DNA of 64,000 nucleotides. It comes from Bufo bufo. Its lineage: Eukaryota; Chordata; Amphibia; Anura; Bufonidae. This document shows positions 45,226 to 57,830 of this stretch, piece by piece. The stretch is taken from contig NC_053390.1 in assembly GCF_905171765.1 (NCBI RefSeq), positions 508,637,444-508,701,443 of the forward strand, in the 5' to 3' direction. Position 1 is the stretch's first letter. Each line of letters starts with the position of its first letter. The position numbers and the translations under genes are program-made. The notes under the pieces were generated by a model. That model worked only from the letters and a program-made list of their open reading frames with translations. It made no database searches and was not told where the DNA came from.

Positions 45226-48091
45226 ATGATGATGGCAGCGCCAAAGGATGCCTGTGACCTGAAGACTGCCAGGCTATGGAGGGACGCGGCTCTGCGCTCC
45301 AGGAAGCTGCGGAGCAGCCTGCGCCAGCTCACCCTCAGCTGCGGCGAGCAGAACAAGCTCATCCTCCCCGAGGACCTAGGCGACGTGGAGGTGCTGAATC
45401 TGGGCAACAACTCCTTGGAGGACGTGCCCGATGGCCTGCGGAGCCTGTCTGCCGGCAACCTGCATGTCCTCATCCTGCGCAGGAACAAGCTCCTCAGCGT
45501 GCCCTCCGCCGTGTACGAGCTGGGCAGGCTGACCGAGCTGGACATGAGCCACAACCGGCTGAGCTGCCTGACAGAAGCGGTGGGCTTGCTGAGCCAGCTG
45601 AAGAAGCTCTGCCTGAGCCACAACAAGCTGCAGACCCTGCCCAGGCAGGTCGGCTCCCTGGTCCACCTGGAGGAGCTGGACGTGAGCTTCAACCGTATCA
45701 GCCAGCTGCCTGACGCCCTGCAGGGTCTAGCCCGTCTCCGAGCCCTGGACCTGGACCACAACGGGCTGTGCAGCTTCCCTCAGCAGATCCTGCCGCTGCC
45801 TGCCCTGGAGGAGCTGGACTTCTCTGGTAACAAGATGCTCTGCAGTAGCGGCTCCCTTCCTGATGGCATCCGGGCCATGAAGCCTCTGAAGATACTGTGG
45901 CTGAGCAGCACTGGCCTCTGCACCTTGCCGGACTCTTTTTGTGAGCTGACCAGTCTGGAAAGCCTGATGCTAGACAACAATAACCTCTCCTCCTTACCTG
46001 AGGGCTTTGGGGCTCTGCAGAAGCTGAGGATGATCAACCTGTCCTCCAACTCCTTCCAGGATTTCCCCAAGATCCTCCTGTGCCTCCAGGAACTGGAGGA
46101 GCTCTACCTGAGTCGAAATAAAATGACTGTGCTACCAGAGGGCATCTCCAGCTTGTTCAGGCTGGTCACTTTGTGGCTGGATAACAACAGGATAAGGTAC
46201 CTGCCGGACTCCATTGTGGAGCTGGGCTTGCTGGAGGAGCTGGTGTTGCAAGGTAACCAAATAGCAATTCTCCCAGATAACTTTGGGAAGCTGTCCAAAG
46301 TCAATATCTGGAAGATCAAAGACAACCCTTTAATCCAGCCTCCTTATGAGGTGTGTATGAAAGGGATCCCTTACATTGCTGCTTATCAGAAGGAACTTGC
46401 CCATTCACAGCCTGCAGTCAAGCCTAGGTTAAAACTGGTCCTCACAGGCCTGAAGGAAGCAGGCAAAACTGTACTGAGACATTGTCTGACTGATGGTCAG
46501 CAGGCCAGCTGCATACTGGGAAATACAGGGATTGAGGTCACCAACTGGACAGCTGATGTGGAGCGGGGAATTACTTTCATAGTGTATGATTTAGCTGGGG
46601 ACCAGAGCTATGACATAATCAACCCCTTCTTCCTCTCCCCCGGTGCTTTATATATCCTAGCAGTTAATCTAAAGTCCTATGTTTCTAAGCAGTTTTATAT
46701 GTCTGTAGGCTATTTTCTACATTTTATCAGTGCCAAGGTACCACATGCAGTTGTATGCATCGTAGGGACTCATGCAGATTTATGTGAGGAGATGGACATT
46801 GAGGAGAAATGCCTTGATATACACCACCAGATAGCTCTGCAGGAGAAGAAGGATTCCGAGACCTTACAGAGTCTGGCACAGACTGTTGATGAAGCCCTCA
46901 GCCAAGACTATGACATGCGTGCCTCAAACCCTCATGCAGCTTTTTATGGTGTCAGTGATAAGAACCTGAGGAGGAAGAAAGCCCATTACCAATATTTAAT
47001 GAATAACCGTCTTCAGATCCTCTCCCCGGTCCTCTGTGTTAGCTGCCACAATTATTCTAACATTAGGCGCTTGAGGGAAAAGCTCCTTTCTGTGGCGGAG
47101 CACAGAGAGATTTTCCCAAATTTGCATAGAGTTCTTCCCAAATCCTGGCAAATGCTGGAGGAATTGCACTTTAAGCCTCAGGAGCTGTGGCTGACCTGGT
47201 GGGACTCGGCACGCCTAGGCCTACAGGCTGGCCTAACTGAGGACAGGCTACAGAGTGCCCTGTCTTATTTACACGAGAGCGGCAAGCTGCTCTACTTTGA
47301 AGACAATGCGACTCTTAAAGAGTACGTTTTTCATAATCTGACTAAACTGATTGACATTTTGAATGTCTTTTTCCAGAGGGATGCCTCTGTCCTACTGCAG
47401 AAACTTATGAGTGACACTAATGTGGATGACCTGAGGGCTACCCAATTCCATCATTATGTGGAAGGGTTTCTACTTCATGGACTATTGCCCACTCATGTCA
47501 TTAAGTTACTACTCAAACCACATATCAAAACCCAACAAGACTTGCAACTCATACTAGAACTTCTGGAGAAGATGGGCCTTTGTTACTGTATGAATAAACC
47601 TAAGTCCAAGCCGTTGAATGGGGCCACAGCTTGGTATAAGTTCCCATGCTACGTAAAGAATGAGGTGCCTCATGCAGAGGCTTGGATCAATGGTACAAAC
47701 TTATCAGGACAATCTCTGGCGGTGGAACAGCTTCAGATAGAATACAGCTTTCCGTTCCTGTTCCCACCTGGCTTGTTTGCCCGCTTTAGCGTCCAGATTA
47801 ATAGTCATATAGTGCACCGTTCAGATGGTAAATTTCAGATCTTTGCCTACAGGGGAAAAGTGCCAGTTGTGGTGAGCTTTCGACCTTCAAAGGGAGCCTT
47901 ACAGTCAGACATTTTGTCTATTGCCAGCCATGCCTCACTGCCTAATATCTGGACGGCATGGCAGGCCATAACACCCTTGGTGGAAGAGCTGAATGCACTA
48001 TTACTGGAATGGCCAGGCCTATACTACACAGTACATGTTCTGTGCTCCAAGTGCCTTAAAAGGGGATCACCAAATCCACACACCTTCCCAG
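45226..48091 (+). CDS. MFHAS1: MFHAS1 exon 1: LRR-Roc-COR GTPase
   Basis: One long exon of 955 codons plus one base. Three ATGs open the frame (45226, 45229, 45232). LKTARLWRDAALRSRKLRS near the N-terminus is typical of MFHAS1. About 13 leucine-rich repeats span residues 54-365, for example LDMSHNRLSCL and LWLDNNRIRYLPDSIVEL. A Roc GTPase follows: P-loop GLKEAGKT (408-415), DLAG (455-458) and THAD (515-518). A COR-like region holds SARLGLQAGLTEDRLQSALS and AYRGKVPVVVSFRP. The frame reads into FPG, where CCCAG|GTAAGA marks a donor. The last roughly 50 residues must come from exons beyond the window. It is shorter than human MFHAS1 mainly in two loops, between P-loop and DLAG and near residue 725. 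The protein is a cytosolic ROCO-family regulator of inflammatory signalling (family knowledge). Confidence 0.95.
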
Positions 48092-49615
48092 GTAAGATTT
48101 TATTTCTCCATGGTTGAGTTTTTGTGCATTTAACACCTTATACTTGGAATGTATTACCGTAGATATAAATGGAGCGGAAGGATAACTATACATATGAGAG
48201 AACTGGAAAGAGCTTTATTGTTAAGGGTGTGGTAATGTCTTATAAATAAAGCTGTGCAGTCCTGAATGCAGGCAGAAATGGAAGCAGTGGATGTTTTCTT
48301 TCCGGTTGCTGTGGTTATGATCAGGACCATCCAGTGCACACCTTAGGATGTACAGTGCTTGTGTGTACAGGTATTCCTTCACATATTCAGATTGCTGGCT
48401 GCAGTCTGGTAATATTGCCAAGTTACATCTTTTTTTAAGCTCATTTATAAAAGGTTTATATGCCCTTTAGGTCGATCATCTGATCACTATCATCCTTCAG
48501 TGCCAGGTTAGTCTGGCATGGTGAAGGCACAAAGGATCTAATGGATGATATAGTAATCTGATGGGTATAGCCTGCTGTACAGTGAACCAGGCAGCTGAGA
48601 TCTATGGTGCTGCATGAGAGCTGATGTAGCGGAGTACCAGCAATACTGACATGGAGGGGCGCATTTTTGGCTCCTCAAAGGGGTTGTCATTTTTGCTGTT
48701 CCTCAGGATAGACCATCAATATCTGGTCATCAGGGGCCTAACAGCCTGCATCTCTGCTGTTTTTTAGCAGCACTGGAGCTAGACATCTCCATCCATTGTG
48801 TTACTGTGGCACTTCAGTTACCGGTTCCATCCGTTACACAATAGAACAGCTAATTGGTGTGGGCGTTGGTGGTTGGACATCCCCCAATCAGATATTGATG
48901 GGCCATCAATATGCAAATCCTGGACAAGCCCTTTAATGACAGCCTTAGTCCATTCATGTCAGTGGCATGTGCAAGGATAGCTAATGCAGCACTTCATTTC
49001 AATGTGAGTGACTGGTCCCTATCAAGGACTGTCGCCCACAGGGAATGTACTTTCATGTTATGCAGCAGCATTGCATCTTCTGTTAATTTAATATATGGTC
49101 TCCCTTTAATATATATATATGGGGTAAACCATTGCTGTTTCCTGATGCGGGTTAGTGTAAAGTACCATTGTGGGTCCATGTACCAGAGGTTTTACTCATT
49201 GTACATATGTTCAGTATGGAGTCGGGAACAGCTGCATCATGTCCCATAATGGCGTCACTAGAACGTTTTCCTGTTTCAGGTCATTGACTTCAAGATGTTT
49301 TCTAGCAAAATTATCTACATGAAAACGTGAAGTTACATTCTCATATGTCTGGTGATCCCATGTAGTGCTCCGGAAATCCGCAGGCAGGTCAATTTCCGCA
49401 TAGAAATAATGCGCAAAGTGTGCATGAGGTTTGTGTAGTCTTAAACGCTTTGCTGGTCCTGTACTACACTGTGGTTTTTCTGCATGGGATTCCACATGGA
49501 AAAACCACACATATTCTGCAACTTGTGCAGGTGGCCTTGGGTTGAGGCAGTCTTGGCCACAACCAGCAATCACTGCGTAGCACTGCAGTCAGGGATTGAG
49601 GCCATGGAAACATGC

Positions 49616-51139
49616 TGTCACGGCCTTTGCTGTGTGCGCCGTTACATGGTTGCCACGCAGGCTGTTGGCTGGTGTGTGCACTTCCCCTTTTAGTGGTTTC
49701 CTCCCTCTGTCTGGTGCTGGAAGGGTAAACTCCATGACTGGGTGTGGTCACTTGGGTTTTATTACCTGTGGCTCCCTGGCTGGAGTCAGTGGTACTCCAG
49801 CTGTCGTTGGTGCTGGAGCTCTGTCTGCCCAGTCCTTGAGGGCCACCTTGTAAGGACATCAATGTCATCCCGGGTTCTCCAGCTATATCTTCCCTCCCTT
49901 ACATGTGGTGTAGGGTTATGTATGTGGTGTGTTATGTCTAGCTTGTTGTTCCATGTTTAGTGTTGTCATCCCGCATGTATGCTAGACATTTATTTGTCTA
50001 CCTCCGTGAGGGGGCTGGTTTCCCAGAGGGTTAAACCTTAAAGGGACACTGACAGGCCGTTAGAGCTGACTGCCTGCGCCTATACGATACTCCTGGTCCT
50101 GAGGGCAACAGCCTCAATAGTGTCACTGGGCATGCGCCGAGCCCAGTGACGTAATCAGAGCGCTGTTGCCTCAGGACCCAGGAGCATCGTACAGGCGCAG
50201 GCAGTCTGCGATACTGCGGCTGCGCGGGATTTCGGAGGCCAAGAAAGGAGGACGCAAGGTTGGTGGGGTGAATAAATTACATGACGTAGTGGAGGGGGCG
50301 ACGTCGTTTGGCAAGGATGTGGGAGTAAATTTATTTCTAAGGAGGCGTGCTGGGCTTGGAAGAAAGGCGAGCTGGGCACTGCAGGGGGCGTTACTGGGCA
50401 CTAGAGGAGAGGAATAACGCCCCTCTGGGCACCTTGAAGGTTCATTAGCATATCTGAAAAATTGCTTTTTCATCTAAATGAAAAGTTGAATAAAAGAAAG
50501 AAGACAGATGCTGGAATGAAGGTACTTTATTGCACATTGCTATGTTAACAGTTTTATATGCTCAAAATAGGTGACAGATTCCCTTTAATTAAGCATATTA
50601 AGACCAATAAAAGAATATATGTCACTTTATATGCTCTGTGTCCCTTTAAGTCTGTATGCAGTGCTGCCTGGGGCTGCCATGCACCTTGCTGTATTGGGCC
50701 CAGGCAGTATCTGGTGTGCTGGATACCTGTGTGTTGTGTTGTTGGTACGGAGTCCTGTGTGGTGTGTGGGCTCCTGTACGTATGCACGGGTTCCAGTCAT
50801 GGTGGCAGCGGCAGGTAAGCGTGTTGTCTGGTGTTCTTACCTGCCGACTCTGTTGCTGTATTCAGTCTTCCACTTTTCCCTGCAGCTAGGCCATTTGAGA
50901 CTCCGGTTCCTCCGTGTCTTGGAAGAACAGGTCGTCTCTCCCCTGCTCCTATGTGAGGGATTCTCAGGGCGACTCAGGGCCAAAGGTATCCAGGGTATGA
51001 GCCGTCCTACCATCAAGGTCCGCTCATGCGGTTAGGAGTTAGGGTGACGCTTTAAGAGGTGACCTGATCCTGGCCTAGCTGCTCCCCCTTTATACTTGAC
51101 ATTGTACGGTGGGGGTTTCCCCCACTCCCCACCGTGATA
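49616..51139. mobile_element. Probable solo LTR of a retrotransposon
   Basis: The sequence starts TGTCACGG and ends CCGTGATA, a short imperfect inverted terminus. It is flanked by the 5-bp duplication CATGC (49611-49615 and 51140-51144). Without the TTAA element inside, it is about 980 bp. No gag or pol sequence is present, which fits recombination to a solo LTR. The superfamily cannot be read from this alone. Confidence 0.65.
50042..50584. mobile_element. TTAA MITE inserted in the LTR
   Basis: Left AGGGACACTGACAGGCC and right ...GGTGACAGATTCCCT are flanked by TTAA (50038-50041 and 50585-50588). The arms pair partly through CTGCCTGCGCC and CAACAGC blocks at 50070-50210. Confidence 0.75.
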
Positions 51140-51448
51140 CATGCAAGTCACACTGGAACCCCATTCAGTTAAGTGGCTGCAGTGCTACACGCTGTCGTGG
51201 CTAGCTAATTGCTGAACCTAAGGGTCTCTACCACACATGAATTTTGTCTGGCATTTTTCCACCACTGAAATACACTGTAGTAACCGCCTGTGTTTTTATC
51301 CATTTTATATTCGATCGGTTTTTTTTTAGCAACTTTTTTGTTAAATCTGTGTGAACCCTATGACGGATCGCAGTAGCAGAAAGCGCAGGTGTGAAAGTAG
51401 CCTAAGAGATTCACTTACTTGAAGGACCACCAGGAGGATAGTGAGTAA

Positions 51449-51954
51449 GGGTCCTATTAGACGGGCAGATATTTTTTCATTAATGATCGGCAAACTGTTT
51501 GCATTGAATTTCTGAATTCTCATCTCATCCATCATGCTAGGGAAAGGATGCGACATTGTGGATTTAAAATCTGCAGCATGTCAAATTTTGCAGATTTCAC
51601 CCTTTGCAATGGAAAGGGTGAAGTCTGACTTTTCTGTAGCAAAAACCACATGTAATACATGCAGTTTTGTTGAGGATTTTTACTGCGGAAACGCACCAGA
51701 AACAGCAGCAGATTTTTCAGCTGGATTTTCAGTCCGGTTTAAACCCGACCTTGCCCTCCTAATGACTTCTGATCAGGGAAGGGAGTGTGGTGGGGACTAG
51801 CAATCTTTCAGTCGGGCAGAGTTGTATAATCCACAGAAAATGAATGATTTATCACTCATCGTTCGATCTCTGCACGTTATTACACCTCAGGATAATTTCT
51901 CAAATTCAAATAATTATGTGAAAATTGAAATGATAATTATTAGTCTAATAGGCC
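51449..51954. repeat. Decayed TWA MITE
   Basis: GGGTCCTATTAGACGGGCAG follows TAA. The right part ...TTAGTCTAATAGGCC is complementary to the left terminus. The right target site is mutated (TGTAAG). ATTAATGATCGG and ATCACTCATCGTTCG blocks lie inside. Confidence 0.55.
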
Positions 51955-53307
51955 TGTAAGTGGTATTTGGGATGAAAAAATTGTAGGTACCAAGGAGACC
52001 TGAGTAGACTAAGGCCAGACACGCAACCGAGTGAGTGTCCCATCCTGACCTCTGCTCCTCTGACAGGATTGTACAGCATTATAATGATTTATAATTCTGT
52101 GTTATTGTCCTACATTTAATGTATATGTGATGTATATGTTAAACGTGTGCCTCTAGACACCTTGCAGTGGCATCCGTCCCCATAGGGTTCCATTGTGAAA
52201 AACGTATTTAATGGTGTTTAGTGGTTGCTTCTTGGCTGTCCCAGAATGGCCACTGTAAATTGTGCTCTTAAACTCTGTCCAGTAAAATACAGGAAAAGTC
52301 CCGCCATGTTACTCTATATACTCAGAGGTTCATGAAGGACTTTCTATGGAAGTAAATTGCCAGTTGTTCCCTGTGGTACGAACAGGATAGAAATCCCAAT
52401 TTATACGTGAAAATAAAAATATGACTGCTATAAAAAGTTGTTAGCATAGTGTTTCACTTTACTAGGTAATCGGAGGGATGAACCTTTATTTTCCAGCTTA
52501 TCTATGCAGATTTACAGAAACTAACATCTGAATTTCGTATTCCTTTAATTTTTTTTCTTTTTTCTGGGAAGATGAAATGGTGTATAGCGAGAAAGAAGCA
52601 GAGCTCCTTCAGGGTGTCCACCTGATTGTCCCGGCAGCCGCACAGCAATCGCAGTGTGACTAGGTAGTGACATGGCTGTGCTGCAGCTCTCCCACCGATG
52701 ATTTACTGCTCAGCCCAAGACTAAACATTTCTCCCTCTGGCTGTAGGCCTTACAGATTCCTCGAATAACTCGGTGTCAGCTCCAGCATGCTGTCCACAGC
52801 GCCCTGTCACACTGTGTGTCTATACAGTACAGAGCATTAGTACCTAGATGGGTGATTCCTTCTATTGTCCTGTATATTACTATTTCTTTATCAGCCTCTC
52901 TGACCATGTGAGGTGGAGGGAAGAATGACGGCCTAGCTTGGCATTCGTGACCTTGGCTGGTTATGGGACTAATGCAGGGACACAAGTTCCATCATGCAGC
53001 TGTCTGTTGGAGCGTTGCTGGTTACGGGCATTGTCTTGTGGCCGCAGGGTACAAGTATGTGCTGCTGATGATGCCGGATGCTCTCAGATGAATGGACTTT
53101 TTGGTGCGACTAGTGGAGCACAAAGGAATTCCTGCTGTTCATTCCAGGAGGAAGCTTAAAGGGAACCTGCCACTCAACCCGTCACCTAATACAGCATGGT
53201 TACTATATAGCAATAGTTACTTTGTGTCACTTACAACTGATAGAATTTAGAACTGATAGAATCAGGTCCAGTTTTTAAAACTGTCTCTAGGGCTTATGCA
53301 CATATAA

Positions 53308-54227
53308 GGCCTAGTTCACATGTCAGTGTGATTGAGAGCCAAAACCAGGAGTGGAGCCTCCACAGACCATTCATTTCAATGGTTCCGCAAAAAAACGGAA
53401 TGTACTCCATATGTAATCTGTTTCCGTATATCCATTCTGCTAAAAGATAGAACTTGTCCTATTATTGTCCGCAAATAATGTTCCGTGGCTCCATTCAAGT
53501 CAATGGGTCCAAAAAAAAATACGGAATACATCCGTATGTCATCCTTTTTTTTTTTTGCGGATCCATGCCCACTTTGCCCATGTGTATACTGTTAAAATAC
53601 ATTAATGATTAAAAATTGTATGTTTCCATTTGCGATCCACAAACAACGGATCGCATACGGAAACCATACAGAGATTTTTTGCGGAACTACAGAACGAAAA
53701 CGTAAAACTGAACAACGGATCCGTTAAAAACGGACCACAAAATAATGAAAAAGCCATATGGTCGTGTGCAAGAAGCCTAAGGCTGGGTTCACACTTGAGC
53801 GTTTTACAGCGCGTTTGAACGCGCTGTAAAACGCTCAACACATGAAAACCAATGCTTCCCTATGGCCCTGGTTCTCACTTGAGCGTTTTACAGCGCGTTT
53901 GAACGCGCTGTAAAACGCTCAACACATGAAAACCAATGCTTCCCTATGGCCCTGGTTCTCACTTCTCACTACGCTCAAACTAGTTCTTGAGCTTCTTTGG
54001 GGCGTTTTGTCGCGCGTTTGCAGCCATAGGACACTGCAGTCAATCACACAAACGCGTGTAATACGCGCGTTCACCATGGACAAAAACGCGCGACAAAAAC
54101 GCGCGTTAAACGCGCATATCAAATTCGCTCAAGTGTGAACCCAGCCTAAGGGAAAGATCTGCACCTGTTCTGTGTTTAGAGCCGCACCTGGTTTTGGCTC
54201 CCAGTCACTGACTGTGTGAACTAGGGC
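53308..54227. mobile_element. Outer TWA MITE holding two younger MITEs
   Basis: GGCCTAGTTCACATGTCAG and ...CTGTGTGAACTAGGGC are flanked by TAA (53305-53307 and 54228-54230). Its own halves share GAGCCAAAACCAGG-type blocks. In between lie a partial Harbinger-type copy (about 53369-53777, ending GTGTGCAAGAAGCC) and the complete copy at 53781-54146. Confidence 0.75.
53781..54146. mobile_element. Nested TWA MITE with an internal 84-bp duplication
   Basis: GGCTGGGTTCACACTTGAGC and ...CTCAAGTGTGAACCCAGCC are flanked by TAA (53778-53780 and 54147-54149). The block 53792-53875 is repeated at 53876-53959. Each unit contains the hairpin GCGCGTTTGAACGCGC. Confidence 0.85.
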
Positions 54228-55060
54228 TAACAGTGTGTGCTGTGGACCCCAATACACAACTGTTTTGTATGTCTTATATCACACTGTATTCTCTTATAGC
54301 ACTTCTACAATAGATGGAGTGTAGTATTACATACAGTGTCCAGTGGAAGATACTGTTGTGTTTTTTTTTGCCTTCTTAAAATATGACCGCATGCATGCCT
54401 CCCTGTCATGCTTACTACCTTATCATAGATCTATATAACACGTATCCCAAATACCGTCATGTGTGTAAGCTTTTAAGACCCGCATCGTGATAGTAAATGT
54501 CATGGTGTCACAATCGAAAACTAAAAACCCCTTATACCTAATACCTATAATAATAACGACTGACAACCAATTGTGGATAAATAAGGCCGCGGTCTTTATT
54601 AAATCTGGGGGTTAACCAATAAATATTTCCACAATAAATTAATCATACTGAGTTTAACCGCTTGCCGCCACGCTAACGCCGAAAGGCGTCATTGCGGCGG
54701 CTCCCCCAGGCTACGCTAACGCCAATTGGCGTCATCTCGCGTGAGCCGAGATTTCCTGTGAACGCGCGCACACAGGCGCGCGCGCTCACAGGAACGGAAG
54801 GTAAGAGAGTTGATCTCCAGCCTGCCAGCGGCGATCGTTCGCTGGCAGGCTGGAGATGTGATTTTTTTTAACCCCTAACAGGTATATTAGACGCTGTTTT
54901 GATAACAGCGTCTAATATACCTGCTACCTGGTCCTCTGGTGGTCCCCTTTGTTTGGATCGACCACCAGAGGACACAGGTAGCTCAGTAAAGTAGCACCAA
55001 GCACCACTACACTACACTACACCCCCCCCCCCCGTCACTTATTAACCCCTTATTAGCCCC

Positions 55061-55935
55061 TGATCACCCCATATAGACTCCCTGATCACCCCCCTGTCAT
55101 TGATTACCCCCCTGTCATTGATCACACCGCTGTAAAGCTCCATTCAGACGTCCGCATGATTTTTACGGATCCACTGATAGATGGATCGGATCCGCAAAAC
55201 GCACACGGACGTCTGAATGGAGCCTTACAGGGGCGTGATCAATGACTGTGGTGATCACCCCATATAGACTCCCTGATCACCCCCCTGTCATTGATTACCC
55301 CCCTGTCATTGATCACACCCCTGTAAAGCTCCATTCAGACGTCCGCATGATTTTTACGGATCCACTGATAGATGGATCGGATCCGCAAAACGCATACGGA
55401 CGTCTGAATGGAGCCTTACAGGGGCGTGATTAATGACTGTGGTGATCACCCCATATAGACTCCCTGATCACCCCCCTGTCATTGATTACCCCCCTGTCAT
55501 TGATAACCCCCTGTAAAGCTCCATTCAGACGTCCGCATGATTTTTACGGATCCACTGATAGATGGATCGGATCCGCAAAACGCATATGGACGTCTGAATG
55601 GAGCCTTACAGGGGCATGATCAATGACTGTGGTGATCACCCCATATAGACTCCCTGATCACCCCCCTGTCATTGATTACCCCCCTGTCATTGATCACCCC
55701 CCCTGTCAGGCTGCATTCAGATGTCCGTATGATTTTTACGGATCCACGGATACATGGATCGGATCCGCAAAACACATACGGACATCTGAATGGAGCCTTA
55801 TAGGGGGGTGATCAATGACAGGGGGGTGATCACACCATATAGACTCCCTGATCACCCGCCCTGTCATTGATCACCCCCCCTGTCATTGATCACCCCCCTG
55901 TCATTGATCACCCCCCTGTCAGGCTCCATTCAGAC
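55061..55935. repeat. Tandem array of about 191-bp units
   Basis: Units start TGATCACCCCATATAGACTC at 55061, 55252, 55443 and 55633, with a divergent fifth start at about 55827. Each full unit contains an internal hairpin with CTCCATTCAGACGTCCG pairing to its complement around CGGATCCACTGATAGATGG. Confidence 0.9.
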
Positions 55936-55999
55936 ATTTTTTTGGCCCAAGTTAGCGGAAATTATTATTTTTTTCTTACAAAGTCTCATATTCCACTAA

Positions 56000-57830
56000 C
56001 TTATGTCAAAAAATTAAATCTCACATGAACTCACCATACCCCTCACGGAATCCAAATGCGTAAAAATTTTTAGACATTTATATTCCAGACTTCTTCTCAC
56101 GCTTTAGGGCCCCTAGAATGCCAGGGCAGTATAAATACCCCACATGTGACCCCATTTCGGAAAGAAGACACCCCCAGGTATTCCGTGAGGGGCATATTGA
56201 GTCCATGAAAGATTGAAATTTTTGTCCCAAGTTAGCGGAAAGGGAGACTTTGTGAGAAAAAAATAAAAAATATCAATTTCCGCTAACTTGTGCCAAAAAA
56301 AAAAAAATTTCTATGAACTCGCCATGCCCCTCATTGAATACCTTGGGGTGTCTTCTTTCCAAAATGGGGTCACATGTGGGGTATTTATACTGCCCTGGCA
56401 TTCTAGGGGCCCCAAAGCGTGAGAAGAAGTCTGGTATCCAAATGTCTAAAAATGCCCTCCTAAAAGGAATTTGGGCACCTTTGCGCATCTAGGCTGCAAA
56501 AAAAGTGTCACACATCTGGTATCGCCGTACTCAGGAGAAGTTGGGGAATGTGTTTTGGGGTGTCATTTTACATATACCCATGCTGGGTGAGAGAAATATC
56601 TTGGTCAAATGCCAACTTTGTATAAAAAAATGGGAAAAGTTGTCTTTTGCCAAGATATTTTTCTCACCCAGCATGGGTATATGTAAAATGACACCCCAAA
56701 ACACATTCCCCAACTTCTCCTGAATACGGCGATACCACATGTGTGACACTTTTTTGCAGCCTAGGTGGGCAAAGGGGCCCATATTCCAAAGAGCACCTTT
56801 AGGATTTCACAGGTCATTTACCTACTTACCACACATTAGGGCCCCTGGAAAATGCCAGGGCAGTATAACTACCCCACAAGTGACCCCATTTTGGAAAGAA
56901 GACACCCCAAGGTATTCCGTGAGGGGCATGGCGAGTTCCTAGAATTTTTTATTTTTTGTCACAAGTTAGTGGAAAATGATGATTTTTTTTTTTGATTTTT
57001 TTTTCTTACAAAGTCTCATATTCCACTAACTTGTGACAAAAAATAAAAACTTCCACGAACTCACTATGCCCATCAGCGAATACCTTGGGGTGTCTTCTTT
57101 CCAAAATGGGGTCACTTGTGGGGTAGTTATACTGCCCTGGCATTCTAGGGGCCCAAATGTGTGGTAAGGAGTTTGAAATCAAATTCTGTAAAAAATGACC
57201 AGTGAAATCCGAAAGGTGCTCTTTGGAATATGGGCCCCTTTGCCCACCTAGGCTGCAAAAAAGTGTCACACATGTGGTATCTCCGTATTCAGGAGAAGTT
57301 GGGGAATGTGTTTTGGGGTGTCATTTTACATATTCCCATCCTGGGTGAGAGAAATATCTTGGCAAAAGACAACTTTTACCATTTTTTTTATACAAAGTTG
57401 TCTTTTGCCAAGATATTTCTCTCACCCAGCATGGGTATATGTAAAATGACACCCCAAAACACATTTCCCAACTTCTCCTGAATACGGAGATACCACATGT
57501 GTGACACTTTTTTGCAGCCTAGGTGGGCAAAGGGGCCCATATTCCAAAGAGCACCTTTCGGATTTCACCAGCCATTTTTTACAGAATTTGATTTCAAACT
57601 CCTTACCACACATTTGGGCCCCTAGAATGCCAAGGCAGTATAACGACCCCATTTTGGAAAGAAGACATCCCAAGGTATTCGCTGATGGGCATAGTGAGTT
57701 CATGGAAGCTTTTATTTTTTGTCAGAAGTTAGTGGAATATGAGACTTTGTAAGAAAAAAAAAAAAAATCATCATTTTCCGCTAACTTGTGACAAAAAATA
57801 AAAAGTTCTATGAACTCACTATGCCCATCA
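56000..57830. repeat. Alternating inverted repeat units of about 360-400 bp
   Basis: The same block, with TTCCACTAACTTGTGACAAA, GGGGTGTCTTCTTTCC, GGGCCCCTTTGCCCACC and GAGAAGTTGGGGAATGTG, appears in alternating strands. Turning points lie near 56260, 56625, 56980, 57385 and 57760, several of them A/T runs. Confidence 0.85.

Noticed and set aside
45276..45713. Second + strand frame rich in Ala, Glu and Gln inside MFHAS1
   Set aside because: It is an out-of-frame reading of leucine-rich repeat codons with no independent support.
44997..45761. Long minus-strand open frame (254 codons) opposite MFHAS1
   Set aside because: It is a GC-rich antisense shadow of the LRR coding exon and has no recognisable domain.
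49464..49868. Minus-strand 134-codon frame in the MFHAS1 intron
   Set aside because: It crosses the LTR border at 49616, has biased composition and contains no recognised domain.
53781..54146. Regular short repeats considered as a CRISPR-like array
   Set aside because: They are hairpin units of a transposon with TAA target sites; there are no unique spacers of constant length and the DNA is vertebrate.
55061..55935. 191-bp tandem repeat considered as centromeric satellite
   Set aside because: Only four to five units, enclosed by TTAA-flanked transposon ends.
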